Assembly: GCF_025933915.1 (NCBI RefSeq)
Contig: NZ_JAICZA010000010.1
Location: forward strand, 1-56,168
Source of the DNA: Mycobacterium sp.
GTDB lineage: Bacteria; Actinomycetota; Actinomycetes; Mycobacteriales; Mycobacteriaceae
DNA: 56,168 nucleotides
Direction: 5' to 3'
Shown: positions 25,691 through 33,804 of the stretch, piece after piece
Numbering within the stretch: position 1 is the stretch's first letter
How the letters are laid out: each line of letters starts with the position of its first letter
The notes under the pieces: model-generated
The model's database searches: none
Told to the model about the DNA's origin: nothing
The model's input: the letters and a program-made list of their open reading frames with translations, nothing else
Program-made: the position numbers and the translations under genes

Positions 25691-27400
25691 ATGACGGTAG
25701 AGAATCTCTTCGACGTCCCCGAGGCCGCGGCCGATCTGATCGCCCTGCTCGCCGACGAGGGAGTCGCGCACTTCTTCATCAATCCCGGAACGGATTCCGC
25801 CCCGATCCAGGAGGCGCTGGCGGCGGCGCGCGCGGCCGGCACACCGAGCCCGCGGGCGGTGTTGTGTGTCCACGAGAGCGTCGCCTTGGCGGCCGCCATC
25901 GGCCATCACATGGCCAGCGGCCGACCGCAGGCGGTCATGGTGCACGTCGATGCCGGGACGCTGAACCTGGGCTGTCAGCTGCACAACGCTCAGCGCAACG
26001 GGACTCCGGTGGTGGTGTTCGCCGGGCGCACCCCCTACAGCTCGGCGCCGGAGGTCCGCGGCCACCGCGACACCTACATCCATTGGCAGCAGGAGCAACT
26101 CGACCAGCCGGGCGTCGTGCGCAACTACGCCAAATGGCACATGGAGGTACCGCGCGGCCGCGAGCTGGCCCCGATCGTCCGGCGGGCATTCCAGGTCGCC
26201 CAATCCAGCCCGTCCGGGCCCGCCTACGTCATGCTGCCGCGCGAAGCCCTGATGGAGCCCGGCAGCCGCGCGTTGCCGCGCCGGCTGCCGCCGGCGATAC
26301 CGCCCGGCCCGGACCCGGGGGCGCTGGGCCGGCTGGCGGGCATCCTGGTCGCCGGGCAGCGGGTCGTCATCGTCACCTCCAGGACGGCCGCGGAACCGGG
26401 GGCCGCGACCGTGCTGGCCCGCATCGCCGAATTGCTCGGTGCGCCGGTGATCGACCAGGGCGACCGCGCCAACCTGCCGCTCGGGCACCCGCTGCACATG
26501 GTGGGCGACGCGGCCCCGCTGGAAACCGCCGACACCGTGCTGCTGCTGGACTGCGAAGTGCCCTGGGTGCCCGCGCAGCTGGCCCCGCCCGCCGATGCGC
26601 GCGTGGTGCAGATCGACGCGGACCCGGTCAAGGCGAGCATGCCGCTATGGTCCTACCCGGTCGAGATCGCGTTGACCGCCGACACCCGGGTGACGTTGTT
26701 GCTGCTCGAACAGACCCTGCTGCGGCTGGCCACCGACGAGCGACGCGAGAAGTGGAGCGCGCGGCGGCAGGCGGCCGAATCCGATGTCGCGCAATGCCGC
26801 CGGGATGCGGTCCGCCGGGCCGCGTCCGATCGCCCGGCGGACGCACCCGACGCGATGCTGGCCGCGCTGGGCGGCGCGCTGCCGGAAAACGCCGTGGTCG
26901 TCCAGGAGGCCGTGACCAACCGGCCCGCCGTGGCCCGACAGATACAGCGGCCACCGGGGTACTTCTTCGACACGGGCGCACCGGCATTGGGCTGGGCGCT
27001 CGGAGGTGCCTTCGGGGTCAAACTCGCCCGGCCGGAGGCGCCCGTCGTCGCGATATGCGGTGACGGTTCGTTTAACTTCGGCGTGCCCACCGCCGCGTTG
27101 TGGTCGGCGCATCGCCATGGTGCGCCCTTCGTGACGGTGGTCCTGAACAATCACTCGTATCTGGCCTCCAAGTTGCCCGTGATGGAGTTGTACCAGGATG
27201 GAATATCGGTGCGGGAGAACGACTTTCCCGAGACACGACTCACGCCGGACACCGACTACGCCGCCCTCGCGCGGGCCTGCGGAGGCAGCGGACGCGGCGT
27301 GACCACGCCGGCCGAGATGCGTGAGGCCCTCGGATGGGCGCTCGCCGAGGCCGACGAAGGCCGGTGCACGGTGCTCGACGTGCGGTTGCCGCAACCCTGA
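25691..27400 (+). CDS. Thiamine-pyrophosphate enzyme, acetolactate synthase/benzoylformate decarboxylase-like
   Basis: A ThDP-dependent carboligase or decarboxylase of unknown substrate. The 569 residues have the three-domain layout of the family: an N-terminal Pyr domain with the catalytic glutamate in CVHESVALAAAIGHHM, a middle domain, and a C-terminal PP domain with the metal/ThDP motif ICGDGSFNFGVPT ending at VVLNNHSY. It lacks an adjacent regulatory subunit, so ordinary branched-chain synthesis is unlikely. A GGAG lies seven bases before the ATG. It is convergent with the permease (6 bp between stops). I do not recall a homologue here in Mtb, which has purU instead. Confidence 0.85.
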   Translation: MTVENLFDVPEAAADLIALLADEGVAHFFINPGTDSAPIQEALAAARAAGTPSPRAVLCVHESVALAAAIGHHMASGRPQAVMVHVDAGTLNLGCQLHNAQRNGTPVVVFAGRTPYSSAPEVRGHRDTYIHWQQEQLDQPGVVRNYAKWHMEVPRGRELAPIVRRAFQVAQSSPSGPAYVMLPREALMEPGSRALPRRLPPAIPPGPDPGALGRLAGILVAGQRVVIVTSRTAAEPGAATVLARIAELLGAPVIDQGDRANLPLGHPLHMVGDAAPLETADTVLLLDCEVPWVPAQLAPPADARVVQIDADPVKASMPLWSYPVEIALTADTRVTLLLLEQTLLRLATDERREKWSARRQAAESDVAQCRRDAVRRAASDRPADAPDAMLAALGGALPENAVVVQEAVTNRPAVARQIQRPPGYFFDTGAPALGWALGGAFGVKLARPEAPVVAICGDGSFNFGVPTAALWSAHRHGAPFVTVVLNNHSYLASKLPVMELYQDGISVRENDFPETRLTPDTDYAALARACGGSGRGVTTPAEMREALGWALAEADEGRCTVLDVRLPQP

Positions 27401-27406
27401 GGCGCG

Positions 27407-28573
27407 TCAGGGGCGATGCGCGGGTTCCTCGGCGTCGGGGGAACCACCCATCATGCGCAGCATCGGCAGGCCCCCGGAGGTGACGAACCCGACGATCAGT
27501 AGGACCGCGAGCGCCAGGAAGGCGATGTTGAGCCAGGTCGTGTAGTTCCACGAGATCGACGCCTCCAGCACGGTCGCGGTGCGCTGGGCGGGAATGAGAT
27601 TGGTTGTGCCGAAGATCAATTCGACCAGGTATCCGGCGGCGACCATCGCGGCGTAGAAGGTGCCCAGCAACGTCAGCATCATCCTGGCGCCGTAGTACTT
27701 GCGGTAGATGTTCAGGATCGGCAGGATCAACAGGTCGGCGTAGATGAACGCGATGACACCGCCGAAGCTGATGCCCCCGTTCCACAGCACCGCGGCCAGC
27801 GGAACATTGCCGATCGAGCACACAAAGGACACGATCGCCACGACCGGGCCCACGATCGGGCCCCACAGCGCCGACCAGACCGGGTGATCCACCAAAAAGA
27901 AGCTCTGCCAGAACTTTTCGGGCACCCACGCCGCGACGGCCCCCGCGATCAGCAAGCCCAGGATGAGGTCGCGCAGGATCGCCAGCCACTCCATCACGAA
28001 CACGTGCGAGACCGAGGTGAAGCCCGGTGGGGAGAAGAGCCGTCGCCAGAACGAGCCGTCCCCTTTGATCGACATGTCCATGGCGGCATGGCCTTCCATC
28101 GACCCGGCGATTCCGCGCTCGGCCTGCTCGCGGGAGGCGTCGACGAGTCGCGAACGCACGAACAGCCGGAACAAGACGGCGAGCACCACGATCATCAAGG
28201 GGCCGCCGACGAACTCCGCGGCGGTGAACTGCCAGCCCATCAGCAGCGCCAGGATGATGCCCAATTCCACGACGAGGTTGGTGGAACCGATCTCGAACGC
28301 CATCGCCGCGGTGAAGTTCGCCCCCTTGCGGAATAGCGATCGCGCCAGGGCCACCGCGGCGTACGAGCACGACGAGGATGCCGCGCCCAACCCGGCGGAC
28401 ACCGCCAAGGTGCGCGGACGGTCGTCACCCATCAGGGCCACGATGGTCGAGCGCCGCACGACGGCCTGCACCACCGCCGAGAGGGCGAATCCCACGATCA
28501 GCGCCCACAGGATTTCCCAGGTCATCGAGCCCGCAAGCGTCAAGGCGTGCCCGACCGCCGATAGCACCGTCAT
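27407..28573 (-). CDS. Permease of the DUF318/ArsP_1 family (Rv2963-like)
   Basis: Integral membrane transporter of unknown substrate; relatives include organoarsenical exporters. The 388 residues have eight or more hydrophobic spans, the cysteine-containing repeat motifs AASSSCSYAAVALARSLF and VSFVCSIGNVPLAAVLW, and a soluble loop between the two halves, as expected for this fold. The frame is open upstream, but ATG 28573 (or GTG 28576) is chosen because AGGAGG lies 8 (or 5) bases before it. A CsoR/CstR-type palindrome is centred about 70 bp upstream of the start, which suggests induction by a metal or reactive sulfur species. Confidence 0.85.
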   Translation of the reverse strand: MTVLSAVGHALTLAGSMTWEILWALIVGFALSAVVQAVVRRSTIVALMGDDRPRTLAVSAGLGAASSSCSYAAVALARSLFRKGANFTAAMAFEIGSTNLVVELGIILALLMGWQFTAAEFVGGPLMIVVLAVLFRLFVRSRLVDASREQAERGIAGSMEGHAAMDMSIKGDGSFWRRLFSPPGFTSVSHVFVMEWLAILRDLILGLLIAGAVAAWVPEKFWQSFFLVDHPVWSALWGPIVGPVVAIVSFVCSIGNVPLAAVLWNGGISFGGVIAFIYADLLILPILNIYRKYYGARMMLTLLGTFYAAMVAAGYLVELIFGTTNLIPAQRTATVLEASISWNYTTWLNIAFLALAVLLIVGFVTSGGLPMLRMMGGSPDAEEPAHRP

Positions 28574-29009
28574 CACTGCGACCTCCTGCGGTGAGCCGTT
28601 GGCGTGCGGTGTGTCCGTTCCGACGCGTCGGAGTATACCCCTCGGGGGTATCACGGCGCGGGCCGCGATGGTGTGGCGGCTTCTCCCACCCTAGAATCGC
28701 TGGCAAACAGTCGGGCCCGGGCGCGTCGACGCAAAACCCGCACCAGGGCAAACGTCGCGGCGGCGGGGCCCGGCGACGAATATGGACGGACGATCTCGCG
28801 CGGCCGCCGCCGCCGCGAAAACAGCGTGAACGGGCGCTTTCGCATGAAATTCACTCATCACGGCCACGCCGGGACCGGCGCGCCGGGGCGTCTAGGGCGC
28901 CGCGAACGGGCAAATACCCGACACACCGGCGTCGCCACCACTGTCACAGGGACATCACCAGGCACACTGGTAACAACAGGAGTTTTGCAGACGCCAGGAG
29001 GGTACGGCC
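28574..29009. other. Intergenic region between permease and sepIVA
   Basis: 436 bp without a recognisable gene; the open frames crossing it are arginine-rich shadows. The left end has the permease ribosome site and the 28635-28651 palindrome. The right end has AGGAGGG (28997-29003) before the sepIVA GTG. The middle (28660-28990) shows no repeat, tRNA or transposase remnant that I can see. This is where Mtb has purU's far side and the tesA-pps-mas PDIM/PGL locus, by recall. Confidence 0.5.
28635..28651. promoter_or_regulatory. CsoR/CstR-like operator upstream of the permease
   Basis: ATACCCC-TCG-GGGGTAT is a perfect 7-3-7 palindrome, 62 bp upstream of the permease ATG. Its C-tract/G-tract form flanked by ATA/TAT is typical of DNA sites for the CsoR family (CsoR, CstR, RcnR). 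No CsoR-type gene is in the window, so the regulator would act in trans. Function is inferred from the pattern. Confidence 0.6.
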
Positions 29010-29747
29010 GTGTATCGAGTGTTTGAAGCGCTGGACGAATTGAGCGCCATCGTCGAAGAAGCCCGCGGCGTCCCGATGACGGCCGGCTGCGTGGTGCCCC
29101 GCGGTGACGTACTGGAGCTGATCGACGACATCAAGGACGCGATTCCGGGCGAACTGGACGACGCCCAGGACGTGCTGGACGCCCGCGATTCCATGCTGCA
29201 GGACGCCAAGACGCACTCCGAGTCCATGGTTTCCTCGGCGACCACCGAGTCGGAGGCGATGCTCAATCACTCCCGCGCCGAGGCTGACCGGCTGCTGTCC
29301 GACGCGAAGGCGCAGGCCGACCGGATGGTGAGCGAAGCGCGCCAGCACAGCGAACGGATGGTCGGCGAGGCGCGCGAGGAGTCGATTCGCATCGCCACCG
29401 CGGCCAAACGCGAGTACGAGGCCAGCGTCGGCCGCGCCCAGGCCGAAGCCGACCGGCTGCTCGAAAACGGCAACATCTCCTACGAGAAGGCCGTGCAAGA
29501 GGGCATCAAAGAACAGCAACGCCTGGTATCGCAGAACAGCGTGGTGGAGGCGGCCAACGCCGAGGCCACCCGGCTCATCGACTCGGCGCACGCCGAGGCC
29601 GACCGGCTGCGGGGCGAATGCGACATCTACGTCGACAACAAGCTCGCCGAGTTCGAGGAATTCCTCAACGGCACCCTTCGGTCGGTGGGGCGTGGCCGCC
29701 ACCAACTGCGGACGGCGGCCGGAACGCACGACTACGCGGTCCGCTAG
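29010..29747 (+). CDS. sepIVA: SepIVA: DivIVA-like coiled-coil septation protein
   Basis: Coiled-coil cell division protein that in M. smegmatis localises to the septum and pole and affects late division and membrane domains. The 245 residues begin MYRVFEALDELSAIVEEA. After a short DivIVA-like N-terminus, residues 50-220 are an almost unbroken charged coiled coil with repeated ADRL, SER and EAR heptads. No membrane segment is present. Start GTG 29010 follows AGGAGGG. It is 69 bp upstream of the DUF177 gene. Identified by sequence resemblance to Rv2927c. Confidence 0.9.
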   Translation: MYRVFEALDELSAIVEEARGVPMTAGCVVPRGDVLELIDDIKDAIPGELDDAQDVLDARDSMLQDAKTHSESMVSSATTESEAMLNHSRAEADRLLSDAKAQADRMVSEARQHSERMVGEAREESIRIATAAKREYEASVGRAQAEADRLLENGNISYEKAVQEGIKEQQRLVSQNSVVEAANAEATRLIDSAHAEADRLRGECDIYVDNKLAEFEEFLNGTLRSVGRGRHQLRTAAGTHDYAVR

Positions 29748-29803
29748 CGTTTCGCGGCCCGTTCACCGGGCGGGCGCGCCCTGGAATTGTGCGGCCGGCG
29801 CCG

Positions 29804-29809
29804 TAGGAT
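29804..29809 (+). promoter_or_regulatory. Leaderless promoter of the DUF177 gene
   Basis: TAGGAT fits TANNNT and ends seven bases before the ATG at 29817, so the transcript should begin at the A of the start codon. No Shine-Dalgarno precedes the ATG, which agrees. Confidence 0.55.
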
Positions 29810-29816
29810 TTCTGAT

Positions 29817-30416
29817 ATGACGCGCCGGCACAGCACATCGTCGACTCGCGGCGCCGCGCCACGGCTATCCGGGCCGATGACGTTCGACATCACCCGGCTC
29901 GGGCGGCGGCCCGGCGCGATGGTGACTCTGCGGAAGACCGTGCCCAGCCCGGCGCGCATCGGCTTGGACATGATCGCGATCGAGGCCGGCGCCCCCCTGG
30001 ACTTGGACCTACAAGTTCAGTCGGTGTCCGAGGGCGTCCTGGTGACCGGGACGGTGACCGCGCCCACCGCCGGCGAATGTGCGCGCTGCCTGACCCCGCT
30101 CGACGGCCAGGTGCACGTGCGGCTGACCGAACTGTTCGCCTACCCGGACAGCGCCACCGAGGCGACCACCGAGGCGGACGAGGTCGGCCATATCGTCGAC
30201 GACATCGTCGACCTCGAGCAGTCCATCGTCGACGCCGTGGGACTGGAACTTCCGTTTTCGCCCGTGTGTACGCCGGACTGTCCGGGGCTGTGCCCCGAAT
30301 GCGGAGTTTCCCTGGCCGCCGAGCCCGGCCATCACCACGACCTCATCGATCCGCGGTGGGCCAAGCTGGCGGGCATGTTCACGCCAGAGGCGGACGAGTC
30401 GCGGGGTGAGCAGTGA
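29817..30416 (+). CDS. DUF177/YceD family protein (Rv2926c-like)
   Basis: 199 residues of the YceD family, associated in bacteria with large-subunit rRNA or L32 accumulation; the precise role is not settled. Visible are the [13 protein letters not shown] start of the domain, [12 protein letters not shown], an acidic [19 protein letters not shown] helix and a cysteine cluster [14 protein letters not shown] that could bind zinc. A possible earlier start at 29787 is rejected because the leaderless -10 fits ATG 29817. The stop overlaps the rnc start by 4 bp. In many bacteria rpmF follows YceD; here rnc follows directly. Confidence 0.9.
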   Translation: MTRRHSTSSTRGAAPRLSGPMTFDITRLGRRPGAMVTLRKTVPSPARIGLDMIAIEAGAPLDLDLQVQSVSEGVLVTGTVTAPTAGECARCLTPLDGQVHVRLTELFAYPDSATEATTEADEVGHIVDDIVDLEQSIVDAVGLELPFSPVCTPDCPGLCPECGVSLAAEPGHHHDLIDPRWAKLAGMFTPEADESRGEQ

Positions 30417-31126
30417 GCTCGCGGCAGGCTCTGCTCGACGCCCTCGGGGTTGAGCTGGCCGACGGGCTGCTGTCCTTGGCATTGACGCATCGCAGCTACG
30501 CCTACGAACACGGCGGGCTGCCGACCAACGAGCGGCTGGAATTTCTGGGCGACGCCGTGCTGGGCCTGACCATCACCGACGAGCTCTACCACCGCCACCC
30601 CGACCGGAGCGAGGGGGACCTGGCCAAGCTGCGGGCCAGCATCGTCAACACCCAGGCGCTGGCCGATGTCGGGCGAAAGCTGTGCGAGGGCGGCCTCGGG
30701 GTGCACCTGTTGCTGGGGCGCGGGGAGGCGAACACCGGTGGCGCGGGCAAGTCGAGCATCCTGGCCGACGGCATGGAATCGCTGCTGGGCGCGATCTACC
30801 TCGAGCACGGGATCGACGTGGCGCGCGAGGTGATTCTGAGGCTGTTCGGCCCGCTGCTGGATGCCGCGCCCACGCTGGGGGCCGGGCTGGATTGGAAGAC
30901 CAGCCTGCAGGAGCTGACCGCGGCCCGCAGCATGGGTGCGCCGTCCTACGTTGTCACCTCCACCGGCCCCGATCACGACAAGGAATTCACCGCGGTGGTC
31001 GTGGTGGCGGACACCGAATACGGCTCGGGCGTGGGCCGCTCCAAAAAGGAAGCCGAGCAGAAGGCCGCGGCGGCGACCTGGAAAGCGCTGGAGGCGCTGG
31101 ACACCGCGGGGACGACGTCCATCTAG
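30413..31126 (+). CDS. rnc: Ribonuclease III
   Basis: Cuts double-stranded RNA in rRNA processing and mRNA turnover. The 237 residues have the catalytic signature [14 protein letters not shown], the second metal-site region [16 protein letters not shown], and a C-terminal dsRNA-binding domain (DWKTSLQEL to [16 protein letters not shown]). Start GTG 30413 overlaps the DUF177 stop. It is followed 15 bp later by mutM, the usual actinobacterial rnc-mutM-smc order. Confidence 0.97.
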   Translation: MSSRQALLDALGVELADGLLSLALTHRSYAYEHGGLPTNERLEFLGDAVLGLTITDELYHRHPDRSEGDLAKLRASIVNTQALADVGRKLCEGGLGVHLLLGRGEANTGGAGKSSILADGMESLLGAIYLEHGIDVAREVILRLFGPLLDAAPTLGAGLDWKTSLQELTAARSMGAPSYVVTSTGPDHDKEFTAVVVVADTEYGSGVGRSKKEAEQKAAAATWKALEALDTAGTTSI

Positions 31127-31141
31127 ATGGTGACCGTCTAG

Positions 31142-31990
31142 ATGCCCGAACTGCCCGAAGTCGAGGTGGTGCGCCGCGGCCTGCAGGCCCACGTCGTGGG
31201 CAAGACGATCACCGCCGTCCGGGTGCATCACCCGCGCGCGGTGCGTCGCCACGAAGCGGGACCCGCGGACCTCACTGCCCGGCTGTTGAACGAGTCGATC
31301 ACCGGCACCGATCGGCGCGGCAAGTACCTGTGGCTGCTGCTCGATAGCGACGCGGCGCTCGTCGTGCACCTCGGCATGAGCGGGCAGATGCTGCTCGGTA
31401 CGGTGCCGCGCGCCGACCACGTCCGGATCTCCGCACTGCTCGACGACGGGACCGTGCTGAGCTTCGCCGACCAACGCACCTTCGGCGGGTGGATGCTCGC
31501 CGACCTGGTCGAGGTGGACGGCAGCGTGGTGCCCGAGCCCGTCGCGCACCTGGCGCGCGATCCGCTGGACCCCCGGTTCGACGCCGATGCGGTCGTGAAA
31601 GTGTTGCGGCGCAAGCACTCCGAGATCAAGCGGCAGTTGCTCGATCAGCAGGTGGTGTCGGGCATCGGCAACATCTACGCCGACGAGGCGCTGTGGCGGG
31701 CCAAGGTGCACGGGGCGCGGATCGCCGCCACGCTGAGCCGCGCGCAGTTGACCGCCGTGCTGGACGCGGCCGCCGACGTGATGCGCGATGCGCTGGCCAA
31801 AGGCGGGACCTCGTTCGATTCGCTGTACGTCAACGTCAACGGTGAATCCGGGTATTTCGACCGCTCACTGGACGCCTACGGGCGGGAAGGCGAAAGCTGC
31901 CGCCGCTGCGGCGCGGTGATGCGCAGGGAGAAATTCATGAACCGCTCGTCGTTCTATTGCCCGAAGTGTCAACCGCGCCCGCGACGTTGA
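31142..31990 (+). CDS. mutM: Formamidopyrimidine-DNA glycosylase (Fpg/MutM)
   Basis: Excises 8-oxoguanine and formamidopyrimidines and nicks the abasic site. The 282 residues begin [14 protein letters not shown], with the N-terminal proline nucleophile and Glu3, then carry the H2TH part ([16 protein letters not shown], lysine in FADQRTFGG region) and a C-terminal zinc finger [20 protein letters not shown] then CPKC. All key residues are present. It converges on the PIG-L gene with 21 bp between stops. Confidence 0.97.
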   Translation: MPELPEVEVVRRGLQAHVVGKTITAVRVHHPRAVRRHEAGPADLTARLLNESITGTDRRGKYLWLLLDSDAALVVHLGMSGQMLLGTVPRADHVRISALLDDGTVLSFADQRTFGGWMLADLVEVDGSVVPEPVAHLARDPLDPRFDADAVVKVLRRKHSEIKRQLLDQQVVSGIGNIYADEALWRAKVHGARIAATLSRAQLTAVLDAAADVMRDALAKGGTSFDSLYVNVNGESGYFDRSLDAYGREGESCRRCGAVMRREKFMNRSSFYCPKCQPRPRR

Positions 31991-32011
31991 GTGGCCTTCG
32001 GTGCCGCGGGA

Positions 32012-32788
32012 TCACTCGAAGATGTCGCGGCGGCGCGGTGTCCCGGCGGGCAGCGCCGGGTCCACGAACCACTCGTGGCTGAACAGCGCACCGAACACCT
32101 GGGGCGGTAACCGCAGCAGTAGGCCGTACGCGCGCGCCGCCAGACCGGAACGGCCGATCTGGGAACGGTGCGCGGCAAAAGCATCTCGCTTCTGGCGGGC
32201 GAAGCGAAAGACGTTGACCCGGTGCGTGATTGTCGCGCGTGGGGCGTACACGCCGCGGACAATGTCGCGTTCGTACGGTCCGGGAAGGCGCAACAGGTGC
32301 GCGAGATCGCTGACCCGAAGCAGCATTTCGCGCGGCATCGTCACCTCGAGCACCCGGGGGGTCGCGGCGAGTTCGGCGGCTCGCTTGCCGACGTGATGCA
32401 CCTGCACATGATCGCGATGGCCGTAGCCGCCGTTGGGCTGGTAGCTGAGCAGCAGATCGGCGTCCTCATCGCGAAGGATGGTGGCCAGCCGCCCCGCCGC
32501 CTCGTCGAGGTCCGCCCGCCCGAATCGAATACGTCCGGGCGGATCCGGATAGAACAGCGGGCCGTAGCCGCTGTCGGCGTAGCCGAGGCACTCAACCCGC
32601 TGTGCCCCGAGAATCGTTGCGCTTGACCGTAATTCGCCCAGACGGTTGTCGTCCTCGTTGTGGACCCGCCCGTCGGTCGCCGTGACCACGACGACGCGGT
32701 GCCCGGCGGCGGCGGCCCGCGCGAGGGTGCCACCGGTGAGCACGACCTCGTCGTCCGGGTGGGCGTGGAACGCGACGACGGTGGCCAT
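32012..32788 (-). CDS. PIG-L family N-acetylglucosaminyl deacetylase
   Basis: Zinc-dependent deacetylase of the family that includes MshB and Mca of mycothiol metabolism. The 258 residues begin with VVAFHAHPDDEVVLTGGTLA (zinc ligands His10, Asp13) and have YGHRDHVQVHHVG with the third histidine. It is shorter than MshB or Mca and differs in the C-terminus, so the substrate (a GlcNAc conjugate or glycolipid) is not known. It is inserted between mutM and the OsmC gene, which I recall as neighbours in Mtb. The 52-bp divergent gap to the OsmC gene would hold both promoters. Confidence 0.87.
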   Translation of the reverse strand: MATVVAFHAHPDDEVVLTGGTLARAAAAGHRVVVVTATDGRVHNEDDNRLGELRSSATILGAQRVECLGYADSGYGPLFYPDPPGRIRFGRADLDEAAGRLATILRDEDADLLLSYQPNGGYGHRDHVQVHHVGKRAAELAATPRVLEVTMPREMLLRVSDLAHLLRLPGPYERDIVRGVYAPRATITHRVNVFRFARQKRDAFAAHRSQIGRSGLAARAYGLLLRLPPQVFGALFSHEWFVDPALPAGTPRRRDIFE

Positions 32789-32840
32789 GCAAAGCAGTAT
32801 GCCCGCGCGTCACGACGCGGGTGCCCGGTAGAAATGAGCC

Positions 32841-33290
32841 ATGGCCGAACTATGGGTGGAACGCACCGGAACTCGCCGCTACACGGGATACAGCTCGCGG
32901 GGAGCGCAGGTACTCGTCGGCTCCGAGGACGTCGACGGCGTGTTCACACCCGGCGAGCTGCTCAAGATCGCGCTCGCGGCCTGCAGCGGGATGTCCAGCG
33001 ATATGCCGCTGGCCCGCCGGCTGGGCGACGACTACAAGGCGGTCATCAGGGTGTCCGGCGCCGCCGACCGCGAGCAGGAACGCTATCCGCTGCTCGAGGA
33101 GACGCTGCAGCTGGACCTGTCGGCGTTGGCCGCCGACGAGAAGGAGCGCCTGCTGGTCGTGGTCAACCGGGCCGTCGACCAGGTGTGCACTGTCGGGCGC
33201 ACCCTGAAGTCCGGCACCACCGTCACCTTCGAGGTCGCCTCCGAGGCCAACTCCGGAGCCAACTCCGGAGCCAACGATGTCGGACCCTGA
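32841..33290 (+). CDS. OsmC/Ohr family protein (Rv2923c-like)
   Basis: Peroxide-reducing thiol protein family; here the role is presumed in organic hydroperoxide or stress defence. The 149 residues have an active-site-type ALAACSGMSSDMPLARR cysteine, and the second, C-terminal cysteine (VDQVCTVGRTL). The tail ends with ANSGANSGAND encoded by a 12-bp tandem repeat (33246-33275), longer than the Mtb protein as I recall. It overlaps acyP by 14 bp, and the repeat supplies acyP's ribosome site. Confidence 0.85.
   Translation: MAELWVERTGTRRYTGYSSRGAQVLVGSEDVDGVFTPGELLKIALAACSGMSSDMPLARRLGDDYKAVIRVSGAADREQERYPLLEETLQLDLSALAADEKERLLVVVNRAVDQVCTVGRTLKSGTTVTFEVASEANSGANSGANDVGP
33246..33275 (+). repeat. 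12-bp coding tandem repeat at the OsmC C-terminus
   Basis: GCCAACTCCGGA occurs at 33246-33257 and 33258-33269, followed by a half copy. It encodes ANSG units. The GGAG at 33267-33270 in the second copy boundary is six bases before the acyP ATG, so repeat number could affect both the OsmC tail and acyP initiation. Confidence 0.8.
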
Positions 33291-33570
33291 CGCCCGGCTC
33301 ACCGCCCAGGTGTACGGCAACGTCCAGGGGGTCGGTTTCCGCTGGTGGACGCGCTGCCGGGCGTTGGAGCTGGGCCTCACCGGCTATGCGGCCAACCAGG
33401 CCGACGGCTCCGTGCTGGTGGTCGCCCAGGGGGCGCGGCAGGCCGGCGACAAACTGCTGGACCTGCTGCGAGGCGGTGCGACATGGCCCACCCAGCCCGG
33501 CCGTGTCGACGAGGTCGTGGCCGACTGGTCGCAGCCGCAGGAGCGTTTCGAGGGTTTCGTCGAGCGCTGA
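33277..33570 (+). CDS. acyP: Acylphosphatase
   Basis: Hydrolyses carboxyl-phosphate bonds of acyl phosphates. The 97-residue product has the substrate loop YGNVQGVGFRWW with catalytic Arg22 and Asn40 in GYAANQADGSV. Start ATG 33277 lies inside the OsmC gene, in another frame. It precedes smc as in Mtb (Rv2922A). A 234-bp gap follows to smc. Confidence 0.92.
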   Translation: MSDPDARLTAQVYGNVQGVGFRWWTRCRALELGLTGYAANQADGSVLVVAQGARQAGDKLLDLLRGGATWPTQPGRVDEVVADWSQPQERFEGFVER

Positions 33571-33790
33571 AGCCCGCCGCGTCACACCAGCCACAGCGGC
33601 ATCGTGTAAGCCTCCATGTGCAACGCGCGAACGTGCGAGCGCCGCCGCTATCACGTTTCAGAAGGCGCAATGCGTCTTCTTCCCGTGGCTGATGTGACCA
33701 TTGTGACCAGTGCGTCGCCCGCGGAAACCACGGGCTTATTTCGGGTCGGCCGACACCCCTCGGTGCAGCTGCCCGGGGCGATTTGAGCGG

Positions 33791-33796
33791 TAGTCT
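33791..33796 (+). promoter_or_regulatory. Candidate leaderless promoter of smc
   Basis: TAGTCT (TANNNT) ends eight bases before the smc GTG at 33805; there is no Shine-Dalgarno sequence. The remainder of the 234-bp acyP-smc gap shows nothing recognisable. Confidence 0.4.
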
Positions 33797-33804
33797 GGCT
33801 CGCC

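Noticed and set aside
28604..29026. 140-codon frame in the permease-sepIVA gap
   Set aside because: It begins over the operator, is arginine-rich and overlaps the sepIVA start; no homology recognised.
33571..33804. Non-coding RNA or tRNA before smc
   Set aside because: No tRNA arms and no strong hairpin with a U-tract were seen; the segment holds only a possible -10.
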